From Heterotrichella gracilis (Eukaryota > Sar > Xanthophyceae > Tribonematales > Xanthonemataceae): a stretch of DNA of 38,231 bases. The notes under the pieces were generated by a model, which was given only the letters and a program-made list of their open reading frames with translations, had not been told where the DNA came from and made no database searches. Where the stretch lies: contig JAULBX010026885.1 of assembly GCA_032358255.1 (NCBI GenBank), positions 4,155-42,385 on the forward strand. Reading direction: 5' to 3'. Below, piece by piece: positions 8,689 to 18,568 of the stretch. The position numbers were made by a program, and so were the translations under genes. Each line of letters starts with the position of its first letter. The first letter of the stretch is position 1.

Positions 8689-11600
8689 ATGATGTCGATC
8701 CCGCTGCCATCCTCCACCGAAAGTTTGAACCTCCGCCACTCCCGCACGCCTGCTTCCACAACAGGCAGGCCCCACAGGCAGACCTCAGTGGTAGTCTGCC
8801 GGGCAAAGGGCAGCCGCAAGAAGGGAAGGAGCTTTGAATCCGCCAAAGAGGTATCCCTGACAGGGTCACCCAACACTTTGCCTTCATCGTGATACCACTC
8901 CTCTATCTGCCACTCAGTGGCACTGGAAGAACCCCTTGTCTCTGTCAAAGGTGTACATTTGTCGCTCTCAGCACCAAGCACCTCCTTTCTTGCCCCCGCT
9001 GCACCTCCTTTCCAACTGCACCCACCCACTCGTGACCGGTACCCACTTCACCCACCCACTCACTGGGGTGAGGTCTGGTGACCCACCCACCCAGCCATGC
9101 AACTGGTGACCCACACCGCAATATCCCCCAAAACAACAGCCCTCCCACCCCACTCGCCCCTGAATCTACAGGCCCTACTAACCTCTGCCACCAACTTCTC
9201 AAAGCTGCCCAGACAACAGTCAACACACCCCACTCGCCCATAAACAGACAGGCACTCCTCAACTCTGCCAGTTAACCACCCACACACCGCCCTTTTGAAC
9301 TCTGCCACCTAACCCGTTCAGTCACCCTGCCCAACCTTCTGCTACAGGTCAGTGAGTGGGCGAGGGAGGCGTTCCAGCAGGAGGTGGGACCCCACCGAGA
9401 GGACAGCGCCATCAACCTTGCCAAGGCCTCCCTGCTGCTGGCACTGGAGGAGGAGGCAGCTGCCCAGGTGGACCTGGAGGCAGCTACCGGTGCAGTGACG
9501 GACGCGCTGCACTTCCCCAGCATAGGCCTGGCGCCGCGGTGAGCGGAGTGCTTGTACACTTGCCAGGCGGTTGGACACTACATTATTATCTAAGAATTCA
9601 TTAGTATATGTATAGTTGCTCAGCCATAGCCTGTCAAAGTGCTGCTCCTGAGCTGTTCACTGCACACAAGCACAGTGCCAAGCACAGTGCCTTAGTCCTA
9701 CAACAAACCCATACACTGCCCCATGCCTCACTGAAGAGTCTGGCATGGCATGACGCAAGTGATAGGCTCTAGACCCTAAAGCCTTGGGCATGGTTGCAGG
9801 AGGGTTGGGTCAGCTTCCACCTGGAGCCTGCACCGGCTGGACTCCTTGGCAGAAGACGCAAAGGCGGTCTACCGCAGGCTCAGCGGCGACACCACCACCA
9901 CCAGCTCACCACGCCCAACTGCGCAACTACCCCGAGCCCATAACTACAGCATCTCGAGGACAGCGTTGCGCAACCCCCTGCACGCGGCACGGGCAATCAA
10001 CGACGGGGAGGAAATCCTGGAGCTAAAAAAGCGGCCAACCCACCCTTCCTGGAAAGACCATGTGGATACCGACAGGACAGCTCAATGTCCCCCTGGCAGC
10101 ACAAGCTCTGGCGGTGAGATTGCCGAACTGCGGGGGTCAGGCGGTGACGCGACAGCGTCGTGTTCCTCTCCTGAGGCCAGTGCATCTGGGTTTCCTCCCT
10201 TGGAGGGGGCCGCGGGGGAGGCGTATGCTGCCCGCAACTTCCCGTTGCACGCGCTCAACGCGGTGAACAGTGTGCTGTATGACAGACATGGCTACCGGCG
10301 GATGGCGCAGCATGGCGACCCCAGGTGAGACCCTCAATCAGTTGGCACCACCATGCCACCGTTGGCATGCATGGATAGCAATCACATGCCCACGTACTTC
10401 CCGGCCTGTCCATACAATCCTGCCTCTATGTAAGGTATCATAAAATCAAATCTTCCTGAGAAGATCATTGAAAATGTCCACAAGTTTTATCTAATTCAGT
10501 TTCAATAATCGATATCAATAAGAACATCTAAGCCCATTTCTCACGCAATGACCCACCCCGCTGTCGCAGGGATTCCCACCTAGCCCACGTGGGATCATAG
10601 CACCGGCACTACCTGCAGCCATGGCCATAGTGTACGTGGGAACTGTACGCCTGGACGTACACACATTTAAATAAACACCTAGATGAGACATTTCAATAAG
10701 TAAAATGTAAATGATCAATAGCTTTTCTTTCTCAGCAATGACCCACCCCACCATCCCAGGGATTCTCATCTAGCCCACGTGCTGGACCGCGGCACTGGCA
10801 CCCCCGCAGCCATGGCCATTGTCTACATGGAGCTGTGTGGGCGCCTGGGGCTGAATATGGCTGCCAAGGTGCTGGAGGGGGGGCGCTATCTGGTGGTGTG
10901 GCCTAGGGAGGCGGCGCTGGAGGCGGGGGGGGTGGAGATGCTGGTGGACCCCTATGGCCAAGGGGAGCTGCTAACGACAAATGAGGTAGGGAAGGTTAAG
11001 GTATAGGGGACGGGGGGGTGGGGTGAGGAGGGAGGCGGGTAGGTGGGCTGAACAGTGTCATCAACCGGAGAAGGTCGGGTGGTTGCATGCATCGGTGGAC
11101 CCACATGGCCAAGGGGATCTGCTCATGGCAAAACGAGGTAGGATGATGGCGGATTGTTACAAAACTGCCCCTGTGTTAATCCTGACTAGTGTGGGGTAGG
11201 TAGCGGGAAGCTGGCCACGGTCTTGGCTCATCAAGATTTTCCTCGTTCTGGTGGATGGGTGGACGAGGACGCGGAAGGGTGGCGGGTTTTGGTTTTCAGT
11301 TCAAGGATGTCACCAGCCACCCCCTTTCCCCCTCAGGTGCGAGAGCTCTTCAGCATCCCTTCTGGCGCCCCCACGCTCCAGCCCGCCACCCAGCGAGAGA
11401 TACTGGCCGCCCTCCTCGCGGGCCTGCAGGACGCATACTGGTCCCAGGCCATGGGGTGCAGCCCCGAGCCTGGCCTGATGGTGGCGCTGGATGTGGATCT
11501 GGCGCTGAAGCGGGGCGGGCGGCTGGGTGGGGGGTTTGCCATGCGGCGGGCGATCGCTGCGGCGGAGCGGAGGGTGCAGCTGGTGCCGGGCTGCAGGTGG

Positions 11601-12280
11601 GTGGGTGGATGGGTGGGGCTGGTGGGGAGCGCCATCAGGTGTAGCCCCGAGCCGGTTTGAGTGTGGCCCTGGGTGTGGGTGTGGATGTGGGTGTGGATGT
11701 GGGTGTGGATGTGGATGTGGATGTGGTGCTGCAGCGGGCGGTTCAGGGTAGGATCGCCATGCTGCGGGCCATCGTAGGTACAGCGGAGGATGCAGCTGGT
11801 GACGGACTGCAAGGATGTGGGAGGATGGTTAGTGGTGGTGCTGAGATCGTTGAGATCGTACCATGCCAAGTCATTGTCGTGGAGTACATGCCTTTCCCTT
11901 TCCCTGCAATACCTTATCCTGCAGTGGCCAACGATCACCGCCATTTGTCCGCCGTGCAGGTTTACGCAGATCCAGTACGCCCTGCTGCATTCCTGAACCC
12001 TAAACCCTTAAAACAGTTGCCAACCCATGCCGCCCTTTGCCTTCTGTGCAGGTCGGCGCAGCTCCAGTATGCCCTGCTGCTGTACTTTGCCGGCTCATAT
12101 GAGGACAGCTGGCAGGAGCTGGGCGTGTTTCTGGAGCAGTGTGAGGCGCAAGGGGGGGAGCAATTGCAGGGAAGTGGGGCAGGAGGGGAGGGGGGCCCAG
12201 GGGGCGTTGTACAGGGTAATGACAGGGCACGGCTGCTCCTGGAGAAGATAAGGCTCCTGCTGGACAGGCAGGCCTGGTGA
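8689..12280 (+). CDS. SirB1/transglutaminase-like domain protein, probably plastid
   Basis: Exons 8689-8850, 9348-9538, 9800-10324, 10760-10985, 11337-11596 and 12052-12280 give 1593 nt (530 residues). The last five join in phase without adjustment. Exon 1 is less sure because its donor is GTATCC, but it keeps phase 0 and reads as a transit peptide (MMSIPLPSSTES, then SVVVCRAKG). The family signature is LNAVNSVLYDRHGYRR, DSHLAHVLDRGTGTPAAMA, YMELCGRLGLNM and VDPYGQGELL, as in SirB1 N-terminal / Transglut_core2 proteins. Their biochemical role is poorly defined; some plant and bacterial members are fused to TPR or F-box modules. The C-terminal part (about 400-530) looks helical. The introns carry four decayed copies of neighbouring exon edges. 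The gene is followed by two TGTAA motifs. Confidence 0.85.
10531..10654 (+). repeat. Echo of the start of the SirB1-like exon 4
   Basis: About 120 bases copy 10726-10843 in order: CAATGACCCACCCC, the acceptor, CTAGCCCACGTG, and GCAGCCATGGCCAT. Small indels destroy the reading frame. The copy lies in the preceding intron and ends at CGCCTGG, the same motif as in the exon. Confidence 0.85.
11093..11141 (+). repeat. Echo of the end of the SirB1-like exon 4
   Basis: GGTGGACCCACATGGCCAAG and the following bases through GAGGTAGG copy 10945-10991, which ends the exon at 10985. The donor is kept. Confidence 0.8.
11632..11822 (+). repeat. Echo of SirB1-like exon 5 with an expanded hexamer tract
   Basis: The segment follows 11451-11600 in order: GCCCCGAGCC, the GTGGATGTGG core, GGCGG, the ATGC(T/G)GCGGGC block, and the AGCTGGTG...CTGCA end. 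Within it the short GTGGATGTGGATCTGG region of the exon has grown into about 60 bases of GTGGGT/GTGGAT units (11671-11731). Confidence 0.75.
11953..11993 (+). repeat. Echo of the start of the last SirB1-like exon
   Basis: GTGCAGG, GCAGATCCAGTACGCCCTGC and the bases between copy 12047-12076 around the acceptor of exon 12052. The copy is followed directly by CTGAACCCTAAACCC. Confidence 0.85.
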
Positions 12281-12339
12281 ATGGGATTTGTGGGCTTTGT
12301 GGGTTAAAGTTTTGTAGTTGTAGTGCCAATTGTTGACGC

Positions 12340-12590
12340 GGGTTGCTTAAGTCAATGTTGGGGCTACCACAGCATATGCGCCATGCCATTGTTGAACAGA
12401 TGTAAATGTTGTGTGATGTAACCTTGTTAGCTAGAGAGTGGGTGGTGATGTTGCTGCAGTGAAATTATGGGAAATGCTGGGCTGTATAATTTCCTATTGG
12501 TTATTGAAGTTGAGTTGAATTTCAGTAACGAAACTTGCATTCATACAACCCCTGATGTCTGTGACTGTATTTGTCACCCCTTGTTGGAAA
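12340..12590 (+). repeat. 3'-flank repeat, copy 1
   Basis: Downstream of the SirB1-like stop, this stretch is collinear with about 15560-15800. Shared blocks in order are GCGCCATGCCAT, AATGTGAATGTT/AGATGTAAATGTT, TTAGCTAGAG, TGTTGCTG, CCCCTGATGT and TTGTCACCCCTT. It contains TGTAA at 12401-12405 and 12417-12421, so it supplies the likely poly(A) signals of the upstream gene. Confidence 0.75.
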
Positions 12591-12803
12591 ATTTGTTTAC
12601 TTCAAATTGAAGTTGTACAAGGTCTGCAGCTAGAGCAAAGCAACTGTAAAACAATATAGTTGCGTATTGATCGCTGACTGGTCAGACTCGTTGCAACGTT
12701 TTGCCAAGTTTCTGTGGTTGTGTCATCTTGGTCTGTACTTCTGTACGCCAACCCAGCAACTGGCTCTACACGGCAGCGGACAACTTTTGCAACGCCAAAA
12801 TAC

Positions 12804-15283
12804 ATGGATTTCGTGTCCAAAATTGCCAGCCCGTTTGACTTGGCCGCTGCTGATGCAGCTATTTCCAAGGGCAACGCGTTGTTCAAAGGTGTGCCACGAA
12901 TGCATGCATGCGTATGCATGCTTGGTGTTCAGTATGACAAAACCTTATTCAAGCGCTCCAACACGGCTTGGATGATCCCTTCCAAAAGTGCACTGCAGCT
13001 AGAGCAAAAGCAACTTGTTTATTGGTGTGGCATGCCCACTGCCTTTCTGCAGTCTTTGTAAGGCCCTGCACACTGTCCTCCTTCCAACTTTTACCAATGC
13101 AGCACTGGTTGCCTGCAGGCTTTCTACCGCCGAGCAGACGCCTACCTTGGCCAGGGCAAGGTCAGGGAGGCCCTGGAGGACTTCAGAACAGCTGCAGAGT
13201 ATGAATCTGGCGACCCTATCCTCATCAAGAAGCTTGCTGAGTGCGAGGAGGAGGTCAAGCGGGAGGCTGCTGAGGTTGAGTTGCTCACCATGCCCAACCC
13301 ACCCCTGCTGGATGGCGTGGAGGCCACCACCATCCATGCCCTGCCGCGTGACATCCTAAAGGCCATATTGGGCCGCTTGACGCTGGGGGAGAAGGTCCGG
13401 TCCGTGCCTCTGGTGTGCAAGGCTTGGTACCACCTCACCCTAGGCCCCTCGGCCTTGTGGGAGGACGTGCAGGTGTGTCTATTGCAGTGGGGGTGGCTTG
13501 CTCCTTACCCTGATCACAGATGTGGGCAGTCTTTGTCCAGCTATGTATGTACTGTGTTTGCATTGTCGGTGGCACCTGTTTCAATTGTGGGCTTGCAAGC
13601 ATGGTGAGATGTTGTCCCTCCTGGGTTGCACCTCTGAGGGTCTTCGGCGTGAGCCCTGCGGTACCTGCTGCCATGTGCTCACCATTGATTCTCCCCCGCA
13701 CAGGTACCAGATGCGCTCACGGTGGGTTGGCATCGCACGGTTTGGGGAGGGAGAACATATGGCATAGGCCTCTCCTGCCACCCTTCCACCTACTACACCC
13801 TCCTTGCCTGCTGGCTGCTGCCGCAGATGCCTTGTGTGCGGCGGTTGTGGCTCCCAGACGTCCACTACAGAGGCCTTGACCGCGACCGCTATGACTTGCA
13901 CCAGTGGCCTATCGCCTCCATCCTCAACCTCGGCACCAGCCTGCGCCAGCTGAACCTCAGCAGCGTGGCCCCTGAGGCGCTGGTTGCGGCAACGCAGCCG
14001 GAGACATGCGCGCACCTGACGCAGCTGGAGGTACATGTTGAGATCGCCAATGGGCGGGCCATGACATGGGAGGAAGGGGTGTGCCAGATGGACGCCGCGC
14101 TGGTCCAAGTGGCAGCCCTCACGCAGCTGCAGAGCCTGCACCTGGGCTTCCCTAGCTTCCTTTCTGAGTCGACCAAGAGCCCAACCCCCAGCCGGTCAGT
14201 GGAGGCTGTAAGAATGCAACAGCTGTCCAACCACCTGCAAGCGCTCACCCAGCAGACACGCCTGCACCTCACGCACCTGCCCGCCCCGGCTGACCTCGCG
14301 CCCTTCACCCAGCTGGAGGACCTGCAAGTATCCCTTGGGGTGCTGCTCACCACCGCCCAATGGTGTTTGACCCCGGATGAACACGCCCCGCTGCCTATCA
14401 GCCCCAGCACCTCCCTCCGCACCCTGACCTTTGAACGCGCTGCGTCTTTGCGTTCTCACTGTCGCTCCCAAAGGTGGACGCCCTCCCATCCACTCTCCCC
14501 AACCTCGCCTCCCTGGCGCTGGATGGGTTCCCGCTCGACGAGAGCGGCGGGGCTTGCTTGTCGGCGCTGAGCCAGCTGTCTGCCCTCACGGCGCTCCGCA
14601 TGAGGCAGGAGTTCCTGCTCGATGAAGCAAGCTGGTTCCACCCTCCACCACTCATGTCGCATGGTGTTGCCGCGCTGACTGGCCTGGTGGAGCTGGAGCT
14701 GGCGATGTTGACCGAAAGCAGCATGGTATATCCCCCGGGGCTGGACGGCAGCATCCACGCGCTCACGCGCCTCACTTTGCTCTGCTTGGGGTACAAGCCG
14801 CTTGCCTTTCGTGGTCCTCACAGAACGATTACTCAGTTTACCATCAGCCTCCCGGAAAGCATCACCACCCTCACTGGGCTGCAGCGCTTGGTGGTCAAGG
14901 GCCCACCAAAGGGGGGGGAGGACCTTGCGCTCTCCATCGAAATGGAATGTGCCCTGGTGACGATGGGAGCTGTCTTCATGAGAGATGTGGGACCCCATTG
15001 CACGATCCCCCACTGCTACATTGGCGCCGCGCTCAACAAGGGTGAATGCAAGGGCATGACGGATGCATTGCTGTGGCTGTGGGGGAGGTTGGAGGGGTGC
15101 CCACAACGCGTCAGTGCGGCCGCTAGGGGCACCACGGTGGGAGGCGTGTGGGTGCACTCAATCGACGCCACGGCGGATGGGGAGCTGTGGTGCCCCCCTG
15201 AAGAGCTGGCTGTCAAGCTGGCAGGATTGGCAGCACCAGGTGCTTTGCGTGGCTTGGCGAGCGCGCCGTGGGGGCTCCCATAA
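12804..15283 (+). CDS. TPR, F-box and leucine-rich repeat protein
   Basis: Proposed exons are 12804-12890, 13119-13472, 13704-14327 and 14474-15283 (about 624 residues). The N-terminus has TPR-like helices (ISKGNALFKG, then FYRRADAYLGQGKVREALED). An F-box follows at about residues 101-138 (LPRDILKAILGRL, then VPLVCKAW), and the rest is irregular leucine-rich repeat. F-box proteins are substrate receptors of SCF ubiquitin ligases; the leucine-rich part would bind the target. Three uncertainties remain. The first donor is ambiguous, and one TPR helix pair seems short. Exon 3 may instead begin at 13827. Between 14327 and 14474 the frame changes, explained either by an intron with donor GTATCC or by a frameshift, because the segment itself still looks leucine-rich. 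The domain calls are firm. Confidence 0.8.
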
Positions 15284-15430
15284 CTAGGACGGTGGGATTG
15301 ACGGGCCTGGTTGCATCATGATGATTTTGAGGAGGATGAGTGTCGGCATGGCGCATGCATCGGTACTTGAACATCTAGTATCAATGACACTTGTGTGTCC
15401 CTGCCTGAAGTGAAATATGTTCATTTGAGA

Positions 15431-15460
15431 GTAAACATATTGTTAGTATGTTTACTGTAA
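15431..15460 (+). terminator. Hairpin next to TGTAA after the F-box gene
   Basis: GTAAACATA (15431-15439) and TATGTTTAC (15447-15455) form a perfect 9-base inverted repeat with a 7-base loop. TGTAA follows at once (15456-15460). This suggests a structured 3' end about 150 bases past the stop codon. Confidence 0.55.
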
Positions 15461-15483
15461 GGCTGTGGGTTAATACGCACTTC

Positions 15484-15800
15484 TTGTCACCCCTTCATTG
15501 ATTTTGAAGAAAGAGTTGTTTTACAGTACTGCAGGGCACAGACGGGTGCAGGTTGCTGCAGTTAGTGTTGAGGGGCGACCGCTGCATGGGCGCCATGCCA
15601 TGGTGAACCAATGTGAATGTTATTACGATGCTGCTTCCTTAGCTAGAGCGAGGGTGTTGCTGTCTGTGCAGTGCAACATCTGAGCAATGTTGTATTATTT
15701 GGTCTTTGATGTTGAACAGCTTTAGTTCATTCCCATGCATGGTCATGGCTTTTCACCCCTGATGTATCTGACTATTTGTCACCCCTTGGTGAAACACCAA
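15484..15800 (+). repeat. 3'-flank repeat, copy 2
   Basis: From about 15560 this copies 12340-12590. It is bounded by TTGTCACCCCTT at 15484-15495 and 15776-15787, which also occurs at 12571-12582. The order of shared blocks is kept but there are many substitutions. The rest of the interval to 16046 shows nothing recognisable. Confidence 0.7.
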
Positions 15801-16046
15801 TGTTGAAAAGGATGTGGCAACATCAAACCTTGAAAGTGCGCAACCCAAGAGCAGATGCAGCTGTAACCTACACCCAAACCTCGGTTGGGGAGTGTACTTG
15901 TGGATAGTGAACGGTGAAGTGGTTGCTCAACGCCGTTGACCAACCAGGCCAGGCACCATGCCATCTGCCCTGCGATGCACGCTGCCGTGCAGCACATCAG
16001 GCAGAGGACTTGACCAACGCTGCACCTCCAATCACAACGCGGTGCA

Positions 16047-17769
16047 ATGTTTTCAGCGGCAACGAGGCACGTCGGGATTGCGAGCCAGTCAAGGTAAGAG
16101 CAGATCTTGAACCACCGTGTCGGAAGTGCACCCTGGCAGAGCTAAAACTAGTTATATTTGCTGCCTAGGAGGTAGCCCAGATGGTCCTTTGAATTTCATC
16201 AGTGGTGTGAAAAGGCAGCAGCGCCTCGTCGCTGCTTCTGCCAAGCGCAACGATCGAAGCAAGGACGACGACTGGGTGGAGCTGGATGGGGAGGATGCAT
16301 ATCGTAGCACGGTAAACCAGCTTTGCTTACCCACTTCCCTTGCTACATATCACCCGTTACCAACAACTCTCAAATGCAATACCTGGGTTTTGGACCCTGT
16401 TTTTGTGTAAAGTAGCTTCAGTGAGGCTGTCTGGCATGGCTGTATCGATTCCTGCAAACATGGGACATAACTGGTGGGTGCAGGAGGACACCAGCAACTT
16501 CTTTCAGCCTTTCCTGGGACAGGTGTGGGGCTCAGTGGACGCAGTTCTGGTCAGGCTTTCAGACTTTGCGTATGGCTTTGTCCCGGAGGGCACCTCAAGA
16601 CAAGTGGTGAGTGGGCAGCCAAACCTTGCTCTCACACTGCCAGCAACGTTTGCAGAGGGTACAATATGACACAGCAGTTGTTAATTTGCTGACACTTTGC
16701 AGTGTCTTCAACATTTTAACCGAGAGTGGCTTGAGAACCTTGCTGGTGACAAGTGACAGTGTGTATGCTGGGGCATTTCAAATAAGGTGCATGTCCGACA
16801 CTGCAGGTGGACACCTCTGTTCGAGCTGGTGCAATCCTGCTGGTTCTGGCATTTGCCCGCAGCATCCTAGGGGTAAGCTCGTGACCTGCACTGCTGGGCA
16901 GTCTCGCATGTCCCTCATTGGGACTAATGGACTTGGGCTTTGTCCGGTACAGCATGCTGCCCCGTCATCCTTGTTTAAGCCTGCACACTGCACTTAACTG
17001 ACATGCTCCACGTTGCCTCCTGGAGTTCCTCATCACCCACACCCACCATCCCCACCGCTGGCCATCTCAGCACCACCACCAGCCACTTTGACCATGCTCA
17101 CCACCACCAGCCCAGACCATGCTCACACCCCCTTGCCACGCTGCAGTTTGTGTTGACCATCGGCACTGTGCTGCTGGGGGCCTACGTGGCAGTGCGCGTG
17201 CTGGGCATCAGCCCCAGCACCATGACCACTGGCGGCAGCAAGGGGGGCAGGTCGAAAGGCAAGGGAGGGGCTGGTAGGTGTGTGTGCGTTGGACCCAGAT
17301 GGGTGGCGCACGCGTGGGGTGTCGCTTGGCACTTTGCCCTGCACTGCAATGACCTGACAGTTGTTTGTTTGCCCCAAGGATACATTTCTAACGTTGTTGC
17401 CCTTCATGAATGCATATTCCGATGATGCTTGACGAGGGTGTGCTATAATTTATGCATTTTGATGCACGCATTTTAATTGCGTAGCTTTTGTTATTTAGCT
17501 AGGCTTTAAATGCTTAGCTAGCTGAAAACCTGTTGTTTCACCTGGAATGTCACCTGTGGGCTCAGTCCTCCATTACTTTCTGCTTACACCCATCTCTCCC
17601 CTTGTCAGGTGGAAGTAAGCCGGCGGCAGGGGAGGAGGAGCGCGCATCGGGCGGGAACCAGCGGCGGGTGCGGCGTCGGCGTCCCATTCTGCCGCCGACA
17701 TCGGATGATGACGTACTTGATGTGTGGTTTGATGGGGACGATGTGCGGCAGCGACGCCGCAGGGCGTGA
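16047..17769 (+). CDS. Small protein with two membrane spans, probably plastid
   Basis: Exons 16047-16093, 16203-16311, 16484-16606, 16807-16872, 17147-17273 and 17609-17769 total 633 nt, exactly 210 residues plus stop, all with GT-AG borders. The N-terminus (MFSAATRHVGIASQS, then basic SAKRNDRSK) resembles a transit peptide. Residues 53-93 contain FFQPFLGQVWGSVDAVLV. Two adjacent hydrophobic helices follow at about 98-115 and 116-135, each beginning in its own exon. The C-terminus is Lys/Arg/Gly-rich, with acidic SDDDVLDVWFDGDD and a final RQRRRRA. I do not recognise the family. The architecture fits a thylakoid or envelope membrane protein with a charged tail, but that is inference. The regular exon phases make a real gene likely. 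Confidence 0.75.
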
Positions 17770-18568
17770 GCTTTGGCCGTGGTTTAGGGTTTAGAGCCTG
17801 TCAACGGCCCTGATTGTTTCCTATGTTCAGTACTGGCAGGGACAAAGTAAGGAATGTCAAGGGGTAGTGATTCCATTGTGGGTCATTGATACAAGATTTG
17901 GGGTGAGGGGGAGTTGCCGGAAGCGGCGGTGCAGGGCTTGATGTTTGAGTTAAGCTTGAAGGGTGTATGGTTTGCAGTTGATGGGGATGTGTGGGGCACA
18001 AGACTGTATTTAAAGACATGGTCAAAACTCAACTGCATATGCTTGCCACAAATTGTCAATCAGCTTCAATAATGTCCAAAATATCGGAAACTTTCATGTT
18101 GTGCATGTTTTATTGCTGTGCCCTTTTGGAGGGGGAAAAACACTGTCCACCAGAACGGGGAACCTTGGACGCCCAAACCACGTGGGCATATCTCCACGTG
18201 GCGCCGCCGCATAAAACTGGAAAATTGCTGCCCTTTTTGTGGGCGTTGGAGCTTCGTCCTCTTGTATCGCAGCTGCTACTGTTTACAGCTTGCTTCAATA
18301 TGAGCCCACTTCAATCGACGAAGCATGATTCACAGCAGCTTACACCTTGAGCTGTCCTGCACGATCCTTCGACGTAATGCATGCACACACCACTTCACAT
18401 CACAGCTGTCGACCACACAATACGCTGTCTTGTTGAACACTCGGCAGTTGCCCTATTGAGTTCTCTACCCTGAAGCTATTTACATCCCCAGTTTTTCACT
18501 CTGGATCGCTTTACGTTGCCGATCACGACGGGTCTTCTCAGCCACCATCGTATTGGGTCCAAGGCAAG
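17770..18568. other. Intergenic region without a supported gene
   Basis: It contains the 3' flank of the two-span membrane protein and the 5' flank of the transporter. No ORF with recognisable features, RNA gene or strong repeat was seen. Confidence 0.5.

Noticed and set aside
8685-9029. 114-codon minus-strand ORF overlapping the SirB1-like first exon
   Set aside because: Antisense to the likely transit-peptide exon; the plus-strand reading joins in phase to the rest of the gene.
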